From the NCBI GenBank assembly GCA_958496175.1, contig OY292278.1, positions 17,484,001 to 17,548,000 on the forward strand: 64,000 nucleotides of DNA, in the 5' to 3' direction. Both the position numbers and the translations under genes were made by a program. Positions 47,151 to 60,881 of the stretch are shown one piece after another. Origin of the DNA: Sisyra terminalis (Eukaryota; Arthropoda; Insecta; Neuroptera; Sisyridae). The notes beneath the pieces were generated by a model that did not search any database, was not told the origin of the DNA, and saw nothing but the letters and a program-made list of their open reading frames with translations. How positions within the stretch are numbered: the first letter of the stretch is position 1; each line of letters opens with the position of its first letter.

Positions 47151-49580
47151 AAGAATATTTTGTTGTATCTTTATCTTCTTAATAATAGTACGAGTATCTA
47201 CATATTTTTGTTTTGTAATAATTAAATGAAAAGTATAATTTCCTTAGTTTGTAGATAATGAAAATTAATTAGTGTTAAAATAAATCGTATGTTCAACAGA
47301 AAACCACGTTTTTTGTCAGTGTGCAGTTGGAAAAAAATGTGTTGAAAACAATTCCAGCTATTTATAAATCACAACGTTTTTATAATATTTGAAATGGCCC
47401 AAAAGAAAACATTGATAAAATAGTTCAAGGGTAGAACTTACGTATATAACGCCAACATTTCTAAATAAGATACATATTTTTAAATCATACGAAATCAAAG
47501 CAGAATAAAAATACATGAACGTTTTTAGTTAAATAGGGAAATAGGTATGTATTTTATTATATCGCGAACGAGGAAAATGATAATTTCATAATGAAAACAT
47601 CTGCCATTTCTAAAATAAGTAATCAGTGGTGTGGACCGAACTGTAATTGCAGATGGAGAAGTTTATTTTCAAGACGTTGTAAAAATTATGTATAAATGTG
47701 GAGGTATACCGATGTTTATACAGACGACTAAAGGTAGAAAGTAGGACAGCGTTTAACCGGCCGGTAACTTTAGTTTTCTAATAAAATATTGTCGATGGAA
47801 AAGTTAGTGTTTTTTGTTCACAGCCACCATCATATCCCTTCAAAGACTCGAAGCCATTTACATAGTTTTTTTTTTGTTAAATAGAAAAGAAAAATGCTAA
47901 ACGAAGAATAAACACATCACAATAAATAAATATAACTTTGAACCAAGAGGATATTTTTGTTTAAATAAAGTTGGTAAATTTATAAGTTCTCGACATTGCG
48001 TTCGTTGGATTTCAATTCTACTATTGATGACCTATGTTCTCGATTATTTGAACTCTATGTTTACTACATGCCGATATAATCTATTCGTTTGAAACTTTCA
48101 AAGTCTATTTATAAAATCTACAGTCGAAATCAAAAAAAAAAAACGATTACGATATTAAATCATTATATATAATACATCTACGACTCAATGCACGCACAAT
48201 ACATACAATGCCTTTATAAAAATCAAGTTCAAGCAATGTCATTCTTTTCTTATTCTTAAACACTTATTCCTCGTTTCTTTGACCACAAATTATTTTCAAA
48301 TGACATGAAAATTAAAAATTACTTATGCAATAAAATAAAAATACTAACCAACAAACTAAAATTACTAACGGCACATTACCAAATAGTAGTTTCAAGTTCA
48401 AAAGGTTATTTTTTCGTAAGACAATACAAGATGGAATTCAGATGTCGTAAGGTACGAAATTACACAAAGGATTTTTAATTATAAAAATAGAAATAGAATT
48501 AAATATATAAAATTGTCTGTGATTTATTAGATTGAAAATAGTTATCAAACAATCAATTATCTAGATTCGTGACTTTAATGTCTTTTAATTGCACCGGTAA
48601 CAATTTACAGCTCATTATTAGTCGAATTAATAATTCAATAAATTGGTTACAAATGAAAAGGAAAAATGCTAAAAAATTACTTAATTTTCTTGGTTGTATA
48701 TAATCAATATATTATAAAAATAGAAAATACATATATCACGTATTTACTTTGTTGATAATTTGAAAAAAATTACAATGTAATCCGATTCGAGGAATTTTCA
48801 TTATGCAATTTCTTAGTGGATAATCATTCAAATAATTTTCCTCTTAATAAGATATGGATGCATCCTGATTAAAGAAGATAGAGAAAAATATATGAATTGC
48901 AAATCTAGCATTTTCTTTCGGAAAACTACTTTTAAATTCAGCAAATCGTAAATCTGAAGAAGTGAGATTAGTAAAGAAAATTTAGGTAAAATATATTTAA
49001 TAGCATTGTTATGAATTGATTATTAAAAAAGTCCCAATGTTTATGTTTTTCTCTTTAAAAGTCGTAAATTTTGTAGATATTTAAAGGTATACGACCAGGA
49101 AAACTCATAATTCTGGATTCTATTTTATCCAAATACTTCTGGTACTATTAATACCGTAGTAAAGAACTTTAAAAATTTCGATATTTAATCCATTTTCTTT
49201 CCGACCAAAAATATTACGTTTTCTATAATATTCCTGTGAAAAATCGAGATTTTTCAGAAAAGTTCCCTATTTTTCTAGGGGAACTTTTTCGTCAGCAATT
49301 TTTGAAAGTTGTCTTACCAAAAAAAAAAAAGGTTTATTATATTTTGTGTTTTTCTCAATACTGAATTGAAAGCAGATAATATTTTTAAGAAAAATTGATT
49401 AAGTTGTTTTTTAGAAGAACTTGAAAAATCAAAGCTTGTTTAATTAAAACCACAACATTTAAAACTCTATAGTTCTATTCTAATTGGGTTAAAAAAATTA
49501 GAAAATTCGAATTAATTTGAGTTCAAAAGTGGTCGAATTCATTTTGAATACCACAGATAAGTTTTTCTTGTTATATTGTT
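47151..49580. other. Non-coding stretch
   Basis: AT-rich DNA without recognisable features. Confidence 0.55.
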
Positions 49581-49868
49581 ATTTACCATCGCCTTATAAC
49601 TCCCAAAGTCTTTAGTAACTAAATCCGCAAACCTACTGGGGGTCAAGTGGTCTAGACCGCTCCAAAACCGGTATCTTCGTATCAAGAAAATATTCGATAT
49701 TTCTCAATTGTGGATTTTTATTAACTCTAGAGTCGCTAAATATCTCAGTAGTTATAAAGTAATAATAAATAAAAAAAAAATTAAAAAATTCGGAAATCGA
49801 GAAATTTTGAAAATTTGCTCGAAAAGAGATTCAACCCCAACACCTACCAATTTCGAAACGATCACCAA
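49581..49868. repeat. Cluster of three partial SINE copies
   Basis: First, 49581-49625 is a minus-strand tail (complement of AGTTATAAGGCGATGGTAAA). Second, 49633-49770 is a plus-strand copy with head GGGGTCAAGTGGTCTAGACC, GCTCCAAAACCGG, TGGATTTTTATTAACTCTAG and tail AGTAGTTATAAAG. Third, 49785-49868 is a minus-strand head and body (GGTAGGTGTTGGGGTTGAAT, CGAGCAAATTTTC). The opposite orientations suggest that one copy inserted into another, or a local inversion. Confidence 0.65.
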
Positions 49869-52800
49869 TAGGTTTTATGTTGTTTTTGTTTTTCTATAAA
49901 TTGCGGTGAAGATAATTTTCCTGAAATCCCAAAACATTCCAAACCGAAAAAAATCTTATTCTGTAGTTTTCCAGGAATTGTAAGCATCCGAAAATTGTAT
50001 ACAAAAAAGAATAGACAAGACCTGGGTAAAACCCAAAAACAAAATAGGAAAAAATTCCGATTGTTATGTTGCCGAAAATCCTCGACATATTAATCCTACT
50101 CTTAACAGTTGAGGAGCCAATGCTTAAATCCAAAGCAGTGCATTCTATTAAGACATTTTTTAAAAGAACAATGCAACCTATCAAAATTACGGAATTTTTT
50201 GGATTGGTAAAAACCAAAGAGAATTGGTACATCGCGGTACATTAGACCAGAATGCAATGGAATCCATAAATTGAAGATAATTCGGTTTTTTAGCTTTGTA
50301 AAATAAAGTCTTTATTCATTTTGAGTCTCAACCAAAACAAAAAGGAAGTATAGTGATAAAAATATCTTTTCAATTTTCAAGCAGAAGTAGTGGAAAAATT
50401 TGAAACTTCTAAGAAATATAACTAAGATTAAAGTTCAAACAATGAATAACAATTTAAATTAAATAACTCTGCACTAAAACGCAATAGTAATTTAAACTAT
50501 ACTTGCGTGTGCTAGTTTAAGTGAACATACAATTTTATGATATCAAAAATGATATAATCTTTCTCATATTCTTCCAGGCTACGTTTGTTTTTTTTTTTTA
50601 ATATTGAAAATACGATAGTTCCATTTACTTTACAACGATTTGATTTACCCAACTAATGCTCTAGAATCAAGACACTAAACTTACTTTTACCATTCTAAAG
50701 ACCTTGCAATTCTTTGCAAGTATCTCGGAGTTAAAAGCAAACAAAAAATATTATTAAAGTCAAACCAAGTCATCAAAATATACATACATAATAATCTTTA
50801 TATTTCAACTTCGTAATAATATACTGAAACTTAAAAACATATTTGCTATTTCTTACCATATTGAGTAAATAACTGCTGTGATTAAGATCTACAAAACGCA
50901 AGTTTTCCAAAAAAAAATATATGTTTTTCTTGTCTAAAAAAACAATTACTAAAAACGGTTAAAAACTTTTATCATCTTTTAAGTGTAAAATTTTCAATAG
51001 ATTCTTCTAAAACAATGTAGTTTAATTGAGACTTATTTAGTTCAACCAGTTAGCCATAATGACTTTAGTATTTTTATGCAATTTCCAATTTACCCAACTC
51101 AATTTATCATATATGTTAAGTCCATTACAAATATTAACTAACCACAGCATTATGTTTCTCTTCATGCAATAAAATTTCATATTTACATTCTCTATATTAT
51201 AAATAACAAACTGCTCTTTATATGACTCATGTTTTGATAACATAGTTCAATTATAAAAAAATTTAAATGGAATATACAATATATTTATTTATTATAATAC
51301 ATAACTATGAATTATTAAATAACGTCAATAAAACTAATGATTTAATAAGTTGATTTTACATTGAATAAATGAGTGGCTAAAAATAGTTTTGATTGGTCAT
51401 AGACATTTTAATCTTTTGATTAAATGTTGTAAAATTACAACTTCCACCCGTTCAAACTACTCATATAAATTGCTAAAAATATTACGAATTTAGCTTCCAG
51501 TAACGTTTCACTAAACTAAAAATAAAACAAAATGCTATGTTTGTAGTATAATATTACTTCATCAACGTGTAATTGGGCAATATATTTACGTATATGTTCA
51601 AAGAGCCGGTTTTAAACACTAATTTACTGTTAAAGCTTTTTGACAAAATTCTATGGTCAATAAAATTGGTATTATTTGTACTTTTGTAATTTAAAATTAT
51701 TTAAATAAATGTTAGAGCTGTGAAAATTCTATAATCAGGGAAAAGTGGGAAATATAAACAGGAAAAACTTCTGGACTCTTTGGCGTTTCTTTTAAAAAGT
51801 AAAAAGATATTTTTTCTATACTGTGTTCCAATAATTAATCAATTTATTGATTTGTTGGTTTATGGTAATTTTTTTATATTTAAGCTATTATCTACAGTTT
51901 TGGATATTGGCTATATTTTTTTTATATCCAGAAAACATTTGTTACGAATTTTAACGGATTTTCCGCTGCTTTATTTTCCGATTCTTGGGGATGCTTAAAG
52001 ATAAGTTGCCAGTCTTCGCCCAGTATTGAGCCGATCCTCATTTTTTGTATGGGATACCACAAATTTGCGGAAGATCAAAAACTACCAAACAATATATATC
52101 TATCTGATTGCAATTGTTCTTATGACAGGGTTAAAATTTGAGGGTGAGATTAAATAACATTTCATGGTGTTGGTTCACATCGCATATGGTGGAAACTGGT
52201 CCCAAACAATAAAGTTTTATGAGTTCGAATCCCCGAATTTGGTTCTCTAAATAGCCATTTTGCCAAATAAACAATCCACGAAATTTTTTCTCCATTTGTG
52301 ATTTTATAAATATTATAATGGTTTTCACCTTCTTTTAACGGAAGAAAAACAGAAATTAACAAATAAAAAATTAATAGGATAATAAAATAGGTTAAGAGGA
52401 CAATCCGAATTGTATTTTATGACTAAAAGTCTTTACATCCCATCGAATTAAAAATATACAAAATCAATATACCATAATCTTGAAATAGTAAAATATACAG
52501 TTTAAGGAACAATCTTTCGAAAGGACAATTATTTGGTAAATCAAATTCGGGTGAATATCCAGAAAATATAATCCTTGAAATATTTTACCTTCTGTCAAGC
52601 ACAGAATAAAAGATCCTTATATAAATTTCCCCAAATATACCCACAACCGTTTTTCCAAAGTAATATCGAAACTTTGTGGAAATACGCTAAAATATTTGTT
52701 GGATTTTCTCATGGTAGTGCCAAACTAGGAAAATAATTGCGAAATCAACTAATCAAACTTTACTTTTTATATTAAAATTGGTGAAAAAGTTACTTTTTGC

Positions 52801-55026
52801 AGAATTTAATTACCATCGGACTTAAAGTTTGCTAGTTTACATATTTTTTTGTCATTTTTTGGATCAACATTCTATTGTGGAAGGGTTAGAAACCCTAGGA
52901 CATCGAAATAAGGTTGAAAATCAAATATTGTTGTTCGAAACCGATTTCCATCATTTTCTATGGAACATTTTCTACGATATATGAAAATGCGTTATAAAAG
53001 TACCGTGTTATAGATATGATTACTTTAAATAAAGTAATATCAAAGTATCTTAATTGATGTTGATTGCTTAAGGGCTTAATATCAAAAATTAACACAACCC
53101 TCATTTGAACTACCTAAAAATTTATCAAAAAGTTAACTTCTATCTATATTAAAACCATATTTCAAGGCTTTTTTTAATTGTTATAGGGCACAAACAAAAA
53201 CACATTGCAATTGGGGTAGTTTGATGGGGGTTGACAATATAAAGGGTATTTGATTCAACAGTTTTTTGCTGAATCCTTCTTACAATTGTACATTTAATGA
53301 TTCTTTGGCAAGTTTATTTTTTTAACTATAATTCCTTAAATATTTTCTTTATCAAACTATAATCTTTTACAAATTTTATTGATTCTTTTCTGTATCAAGA
53401 AAAATCAAATAACTTATCAAAAACAAAAATAAATGGTTGTAAAATAAAAATTTATTGACTTTTTAAAAACACAAATGTTTAATCCAAACCCAATGTTTGC
53501 TTTGGCTATTCTTGATATTTTATCGTTTTTAATCTCAATAAATTCAGCCAAAATTGCAAAATAAAATAGCTCATTATTGATTCAAATTTGCACAAGCAAT
53601 ATTCTTTTCATCAACTCCATACCGTTGATTACATTTCGAGAAAGATTTGACGAAATGAAAAGGAGAAAAAAGCGTGCGATTGTTTCATCTGCCAAAATTT
53701 CAAAAGTTAATTTAAAATAAATAGAAATTCAAACAAATGGCTTAATATACAAACTTTTATTGCATTGCCTCCGCTAAATTTAAATTCAGATCTTATGTCA
53801 TACAAGCACAAATATACGTAGGTAACCGTTAAACATGTCCACGACTATTATGAATAATTATAAATTCAGATCAATTACTGTAACCTTTTTTTCTAAACCT
53901 CATTATACGTCAAGATTAATGAATGTCCAATTATTCAGTGCAATTAGATCGGGATATGATGAAGTTTAAAAGGAAATGGTGACTTGGGTTTTGCGGAGTA
54001 AAGTGGAAAACTTCTTGGTTTATAGCCAACAGAGAATCGAAATGAATAATGGGAAAAACTGTAAAAAAATGATTTACCCATTAAAAATAAAATTACCTAC
54101 ATAAAATTGTGTTTTATTTTTAAAAACAAATAATAAAATTTATATTTGAATACGATAGATTCATAAAATCAAAAAAAAAATATTACGGAAATATGATACT
54201 AAAATATCAGGGAAATTAAACTTAGCCTTGAATAGAAAAAGTAAAATTTGATCACCTACCAACAGTTTTTGAATAGTTTTGCATAAATTGGGTATCGTTT
54301 AAAAATGACAAACGTGCTTTAAATTTTAAATGACTTCAAAATATTTGTAAATTTAAAACAACTTAAGAAAATAATGGACCTGTAGGCAAATTGCGCTCGG
54401 CACGTTATATAAAAAAATTTTAAGTACACAAATACAATAACACCTCGATATATGGAATAGCCATAAAGTCTCCATCTGCATCAAAGTCCAAAGAAAGGTT
54501 CAAAGATCGAAATTTAGTCCAGATTTTTTCCAATATCATGTTTATTTTTATACACCAGAAGATTAACAGTCGTTAATTAACCCAATTTATCGAAGCTCTA
54601 CTGCGTATAAAAAAAGAGAAATGATACCGAGATAAACAAATCACTAGGTGGTTATATATTTTTATATATTCTCTGGGGTTCCAGAAAAATTCCCCAATCA
54701 AAGTTGGTTAAATTTTTTTTTTTTTGTAAATTTTATAGGCCATTGATTACAAAAGACAACATAGGATATTTTTGACATTCAGTACTTTTCTAATGCCAAA
54801 AAGACTAAAATATTATATAGGCAGCAAACAGATATGTATTGTTTATTGTAAATATGCTATAGCAGAAAATTATTACCAAAACGATTGGCTAAATTTAAAA
54901 TTCACAATTCCAGTCTAAAAAATCAAGAACAGTAGGGAAAATCCTCCATTACAAAGAAAAATCAAAGCATTCAGCAGCGAAAATCAAATTAAAGTAACTA
55001 ATCTGTTAATTAGTGTGGGGGTGGGT
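49869..55026. other. Non-coding stretch with a tRNA-like spot
   Basis: At 52210-52223 the sequence GAGTTCGAATCCCC is a good polymerase III B box. About 50 bp upstream GGTTCACATCGCATATGGTG is a poor A-box candidate. There is no cloverleaf, so it may be a degenerate tRNA-related repeat. The two overlapping minus-strand frames at 52131-52362 cross this spot and are not convincing. Otherwise nothing. Confidence 0.4.
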
Positions 55027-55454
55027 GGAAAATAAATTGTTTACAATAGTATTGAGAGGAAAAGATCTTTGGAAAAGCGAAATGATTCATCTTTAGCTAT
55101 CCACAAGCCTGTCTTTGGGTCTAGGGTTGGTGAATAATAAAGGAATTTTCCTATGAGCTTTTACCAAGCAATGCGATTATAAATTCAGAAAAAAAATTTT
55201 AGATACTTTCGTCAGGGAATGAACGAAGGAATAAGATGTTGGAAAATAAATTGTTTACAATAATATTGAGAGGAAAAGATCTTTGGAAAAGCGAAATGAT
55301 TCATCTTTAGCTATCCACAAGCTGGTCTTTGGGTCTATAGCTGGTGAATAATAAAGGAATTTTCCTATGAGCTTTTAACAAACAATGCGATTATAAATTC
55401 AGAAAAGTTTTCTGAGGTACTTTCGTCAGGTAATGAACGAAGGAATAAAATTTT
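55027..55454. repeat. Two-unit tandem duplication, 214-bp period
   Basis: Unit 1 (55027-55240) and unit 2 (55241-55454) are head-to-tail copies that agree at roughly nine positions in ten. Shared blocks include GAGAGGAAAAGATCTTTGGA, GCGAAATGATTCATCTTTAG and CTTTCGTCAGG(G/T)AATGAACG. The unit length lies in the range of insect satellite monomers. No coding potential. Confidence 0.9.
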
Positions 55455-57654
55455 TACAATTACTTCGATATTTTCAAGCCAATATAAAGTGTGAATTTTT
55501 TCGATGAAAACTTATCTTTTTTTGGGAAGGCGCCATTTTGTCAAAAATCAAAATTTTGACTATTCCTTTGTTAATTACTTGAATTATCATTTCTTAAAAT
55601 AAATTGTCCGGTTTTTTTAATTTCAGTTAATTTAGATTAGAAATATCTTCCTCTCATCCTCACCGCCAGGAACCATTTTACGGAGACCCTTCAGGAGGTC
55701 GTCTACAGGAGAAAGAGAACTCAATATTTTAAAAACAAATTGCAAAGCATAAAAGCACATTAATTTCTCTAAATGTACATATTTTTGATGTATTTATATA
55801 ATAAAATGGTTTTTCACAAAAAATTCCGGATAAAACACGTTTTTTTAGACTTACAACTAGGCATAACTCCTTAAACATATAGATGTTTCATTTCATATAT
55901 ATAGGTATTTCAGTCTTTACTTTTGAGTTAAAAATTAATTTTCCGTTGTATAAGTTGTAAAAATATAAAGAAAATATTAATCAGGGACCCATAGTTAGAA
56001 TTTTCTTGTAGACCTAAAAATTATAGTTTCGCTATTGTATTTAAAAAAATAAATTGAAATCAAAGAATAGAAATAAAATAGATATTCGGAATTTTAAATC
56101 TAATGTAGGTACTTGAGACATAAGTTTTTTAGGATAAAGTTTACAAGTTTTAAAATTATTAATATATTTATATTGAGCATTTTATTGAAATATCTATGTT
56201 AGTAATACACTAAAACGTTAATCAAATAAAAAATAAATCAAGTCAATGATTATTGTTCCTAAATTAATTATGGGTTATGATTTTCTGGCTGAGACCAACC
56301 ACCTTCACCGAAGTTTACTCATCTTTTTGACGAGTGTATTGTTCTCTTCACTTAGAAGTATAATATATTTGACTTAATTTTTTACAACAATAAATAATTA
56401 TATTTAAATTACTACGGGATGAGTAATGATATTTGTCAAAAGGAAATGCAATCATTTCTCATTCAAATCTTTTCAAGTTTAGTGGCCTTGATTAACGGAT
56501 TTACCTTTCCGAGAGAAAAGCAGAATAGCCAACGAACCCAAAGATGAATAACCAGAAGTGGCATAAAATCATACAAAATTATTTTAGCAGAATTACACGA
56601 TTTGAAACAAAGACATTTGTGAATGTGCACATTTTTTCCTTCACCTTCAACATTCCTCTAACTGTATCAAGATTGTTGGTACTCATGCTGAGTTTGCTTG
56701 TTACTTTAATTCGGTTTTTTTTGGTTTAATTATTACATTGAGTCGGTTATTAAATTCGTTTAAAACATCGATTATATCTTGAGGAAGTTTTTAATGCTAA
56801 ATATTAAGTGAAGTTGAATCGAACGAAACTGAATGTGGAATAAATATCCGGGGGCGATTTTTAACTCGACATGTTTTCCATTGAAACCAGTGATTTCCGT
56901 ATGTTCAGTTTCGATATCGTAAACCGTCTGGAAATATTCTTATCTGGTCACTAGACGATGGACACGCCTTTTGAACATTTCATATTATATCAAATACAAA
57001 TCAAGTAACTTGTTAAAAATGAAAACTTTCTCTCCCAATTCAATGCACCGTGGCATTACCGTTCTATAATCTTCAAGTTTGAGAATGTTCAAAGAAGAAC
57101 GTTTCCCAATGACCATAAATGTAAGTTATGAATGTCAAGTACAAAATGCGTATAATATTCATGAACTCGACGGTAAAAAAAATATTGTACCTACACATGC
57201 ACATACTCATTGTGTAAACCTACTTACAGTAATTCATATTTACACAAAAAATTTTGAAATATGAATTATTTACACACTAAACGCCGTACAAAAATAGGGA
57301 AAGTTGCATCACACTTTTTGGCTTTTCAAATAACCAACTGGTTTTGCATCTGAAAACTTTCTACCAAAATGAGGTGTTTTCGAAAAAACGACAATAAAAG
57401 TCAGCTCAAATTTTGGCCTGGGAAGTAAAATATATAAATTTAAAGATGAAGATTTTCATTGACTAAAATATCCATTGAAGATCTTCTTTTACATTTTAAG
57501 CATTATTTAATTAAAAATTTGAAAACTGTAATTTATAAATTTGTTTTACTGTTAAAACCTATACAGTTTATTTTCATAGTTACTAGTCCCAACCATTGAA
57601 CAACAGTTTAAATAGTATTCTACAGTATCATTGAAACTCAAGACCAAATGCATG
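55455..57654. other. Non-coding stretch
   Basis: AT-rich, except for a GC-richer patch near 55650-55715. Two 61-codon plus-strand frames (56544, 57079) show no motif. I support no gene here. Confidence 0.5.
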
Positions 57655-57950
57655 AGTTTTGGGGTCCCAATTCTTTCTTCAACGTAAATTCCCTGATTTT
57701 CCTGACTAAAATTTGCTTTTTTTCCTGGCCTAATGTATTCGAAAAAAATTCAACTAGATATTTTGATAATTGAATTATTATTTATGTCGCATGACTTATT
57801 TTCTTTATTACAACAAGTTTCAACAGTCCTTAACTGTCATCTTCAGATGGTATATTTTGTCTATTTTTAAACATTTTTTATATAATATAACAGTAAATGA
57901 ATCTCTTTTTTTGAATATTAAATACTTGATGTTTTTATTTAATCTGTGTA

Positions 57951-57982
57951 CAACGTTTCGCTACTTTCGTAACTTTATCAGG
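57951..57982 (-). ncRNA. Hammerhead-like core (left arm)
   Basis: The minus strand reads CTGATAAA, GTTAC, tetraloop GAAA, GTAGC, then GAAACGTTG. Box 2 and a GAAA-capped 5-bp stem II (one G-T pair) are intact. Box 1 has A for G8 and one extra A before the stem. By comparison with the right arm, the parental sequence probably had CTGATGAA, stem GCTAC/GTAGC, GAAAC. Helix III and a cleavage triplet were not resolved. Confidence 0.4.
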
Positions 57983-58181
57983 TTCTCAATTATAAAACAT
58001 CAATTGTTAAATTAGAGTACATTTTTGGCAACAACAATAATATGTTAAGAGTATCCTCTTGTGAAATTATAATATGTTAAAAAAAATTAGCATTACAGTT
58101 GTACAGTTTAACAAACAGTTGTACTATTAATTCCGAAATAATTATACATTAATTTAACAACTTATGTTCTATAATTGAGTA

Positions 58182-58214
58182 CCTGATGAAGCTACAAAAG
58201 TAAAGAAACGTTTT
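58182..58214 (+). ncRNA. Hammerhead-like core (right arm)
   Basis: It reads CTGATGA (box 1 intact), AGCTAC, AAAA, GTAAA, then GAAACG (box 2 intact). The stem is shortened to TAC/GTA by substitutions. It is the inverted mate of the core at 57951-57982. Activity is doubtful. Confidence 0.4.
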
Positions 58215-58779
58215 ACAAAGATTAAATGAAAACATCAAGTATTTAATTTCCAAAAAAAGAGATTCATTTACTGTAATATGATATAAACCATGAATAACAA
58301 CGTAAATAGTGCTGATTTTTCATATAAGGTGTTTGTTATCACTTTGTGGGATTTATATATTTCATATTCTTACAGGGAGTTCATGTGTGATCCTTTGTTT
58401 CAAATATGGAAATAGATTTTTGGGGTCCCAATTCTTCCTTCAACGCAAATTCCCTGACTTTCCTGATTAAAATTTGCTTTTTTCTCTGGCCTAATGTATA
58501 CAAAAAAATCAACTAAATATTTTGATCATTGAATTAAATGTCACATGACTCATTTTCTTTATTACAACACGTTTCAACAGCCCTAAGCTGTCATCTTCAG
58601 GTGGTATATATGTTTTGTCAATTTTTAAACATTTTTCATATAAGGTGTTTGTAATTAATAATTGGGCATTAAGGATATTGATTAGATCCACTTGGTGGTA
58701 TTTTTATATTTCATATTCTTCCAAGGAGTTCATATGTAATCCTTTCTTTCAAATATGATGATATTAAAATTTTGGTTTA

Positions 58780-58890
58780 AAATTGCAGATTTTCTGGATG
58801 CATGCTCTTTGTATCTAGTCCCAAAAGATCTACCAGTTTGGTCAATGTAAAGTTTTCCATATGAACCACATATAGTTTTCTACATTCCAG
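58780..58890 (-). pseudogene. Penelope-like GIY-YIG endonuclease fragment
   Basis: The minus-strand frame reads TICGSYGKLYIDQTGRSFG then TRYKEHASRKSA. This corresponds to C.CGK.YIGQTGRS...R..EH of the Penelope-type GIY-YIG domain, with the conserved Arg (TGRS...R) and Glu-His retained. The usual YIG has become YID, and the first Cys codon pattern is partly lost. A stop lies just upstream. The reverse transcriptase is not recognisable further right. The fragment points to a truncated, dead element. Confidence 0.75.
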
Positions 58891-60881
58891 TTTTAATTTG
58901 ATCAATTTTTCTTCTACATTCTATTAAAATATTTATTCTAAGTACAGCCTTTTATCACAATATGCTTATTGAAGTTTATTTATACATCTTTTCCAATCTA
59001 AGTTCTAATCAAATTATAAAAAAAAAATTTAACTTTTATAAAGTTTGTTTTATCAAATTTATACAGATCAGTACTCCAAAGTCTTTCGGAGTTCTAGATT
59101 GAAAAGTAAGGCCTTTTAACTATTGATTAGATGTTTCTCGGAAACATGGATTAACAAATAATTTGATGTTAATTTTTTAAATTTTACAACGTTTCTTTAG
59201 GAAATATTTTCAAATTGAAAGACGAAATTGAAAAATATAGTGACGAAACAATCAAAATTTGAAAATTTAACATGAAATTATTTGTTAATCAAAGTTCCCG
59301 AGAAATATCCTGCCAATTACAAAATATTATGGATGATCCAGCATACAGGTAAAGCCTTTATTTGAGAATATCTAATTCTTTGTTTTATAGTTTTACGAAG
59401 GCTTAATTACTGTCCTTTTATTGACCAAAAATTCTTGATCAAAGAAAAATATAAACAATTTATTTATTTTTACTGCATAAAACTAATTCACTATAATAAT
59501 ATTTTATCGTTCAATTATTATTACATATAATTTTTTGAACACAAAATTATTGAACTTTGAAACCGACAAAGATTTACAACACGTTTGGTTCGCTTAAATA
59601 GAAATCGTTGCAAATAATAAACACATCAAAAGTTAAATAGTTTAGGTAGTTCAATAAAAACATAAAGGCTTATAGCTTGCAACCAATAAATTATTTCCGA
59701 TTTGGCTGCATTTTATGCACGCATATATCCAACTTGAAATGAAAAATCAGAAAAAAACGAAGTAATATCTTAAATTTTGAAAATCATAAATCAAGATAAA
59801 TTAGATACATTTTATCTTGTATGTGATTTTTCAACAATGCGATGGCCTCATATTTGGCAACCAGGCCTTATACATTTAATTTTATTGAAGTTGTATATTA
59901 GTATGCAGAGAAATGCACAAACCAATATAAATTTTTGCTTGAAGATTTACTCGTAAGATCTGAGAAATATGGTCGAAAAGGTTTATTTAATTTTGCCAAA
60001 GACATAACATATGTGGAGTTCTGCAACAAGTAGTTAATCGGAATTTATAAAATAAAAGAAAAAAAAACTACAGATTCGTCTTCATCTTCACTATTTCATA
60101 CGTCGTAAAATGATCTAAATATAATTTCATCAAAAGTACATAATCTGAAATAAATTACACATCGGTATCACAAAAATAAATCTTGAAACTTTTGAAGTTT
60201 AATAGTTCATTTCTATTTCATTCGTGTCACTCAAAGATAAATCTCTTAATTTCTCCAATATGATTTTTTACCTATACGTGTCATCTATACTTTTTATAAA
60301 TTTCAATCCTTTATTGTATTTCTTTACATAATCTAAGCCCAGAAACTACTGAAGAAATTTCGATTCATTTTTAACAAAAGGCATTGAGTAATATGTAATA
60401 AGTTATTACAATACTTACAATTATCCAAGACCTAAAATTCAAATTATTATAGATTTTTTAAAAATAATTATCCTTACAGACTAATACTTTAGTTAAAGAA
60501 AACAAAATGTACATTTTTACAGGGGCTATCCAAAATTAATTACAAAAATTTGATTTTTGGTTTACAAGTTTTTTAGTAGTTGTTAACTTTTCTTAACTAT
60601 AAAACACAATTTCCGGAGAAATATTGTGTTCCTCAGGGGAAAACGTGAGTATCAATTAACAATAACTAGTAATTACAGAATGTTTGCTTTTTACTTTAAA
60701 ATTCTTCGAGTTTCCTGACAAAATTTCGCTTTTTTTCTGTACCTAATTTATAAAAGCTTTTTAACTAAAATTTTTGACTAATTTTGTAAAATAAAAGCAA
60801 CATGATTATAACTTATCAATTCGATATGTTCTTTTGAATTTATTAATTCAACGTACAAATTTTTTACCTTATATACCTTTT
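58891..60881. other. Non-coding stretch
   Basis: AT-rich. Upstream Penelope coding sequence would be expected here on the minus strand, but I cannot recognise it. No other feature. Confidence 0.45.

Larger units (their letters stand above)
57887..58277. repeat. Foldback inserted in first terminal repeat
   Basis: The left arm (57887-57998) contains CAGTAAATGAATCTCTTTTT, TTAAATACTTGATGTTTT and the minus-strand hammerhead-like core. The right arm (about 58155-58277) is its inverted complement with a plus-strand core. The spacer is ~150 bp. The foldback interrupts an otherwise continuous terminal repeat, so it is the younger insertion. Confidence 0.75.
57655..58770 (-). mobile_element. Penelope-like element: tandem terminal repeats
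   Basis: A unit starting TGGGGTCCCAATTCTT(T/C)CTT, continuing GCCTAATGTAT, CTTTATTACAAC and TTTTTAAACATTTTT, occurs twice in direct order: 57655-57890 continued at about 58290-58418, and again 58418-58770. The first unit is split by the foldback at 57887-58277. On the minus strand each unit carries a motif of type CTGAAGATGACAG - hairpin - CTGTTGAAAC (57813-57849 and 58565-58602). Tandem 'pseudo-LTRs' next to a GIY-YIG endonuclease (58780-58890) are the known architecture of Penelope-like elements. Read on the minus strand, the endonuclease comes first and the repeats follow, as expected for a 3' end. Confidence 0.65.

Noticed and set aside
52131..52362. Two overlapping minus-strand ORFs of ~65 residues
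   Set aside because: They overlap in different frames, span a tRNA-like B box and have no motif.
58509..58691. 60-residue minus-strand ORF
   Set aside because: It is read from the Penelope terminal repeat; I treat it as part of that repeat, not as a gene.
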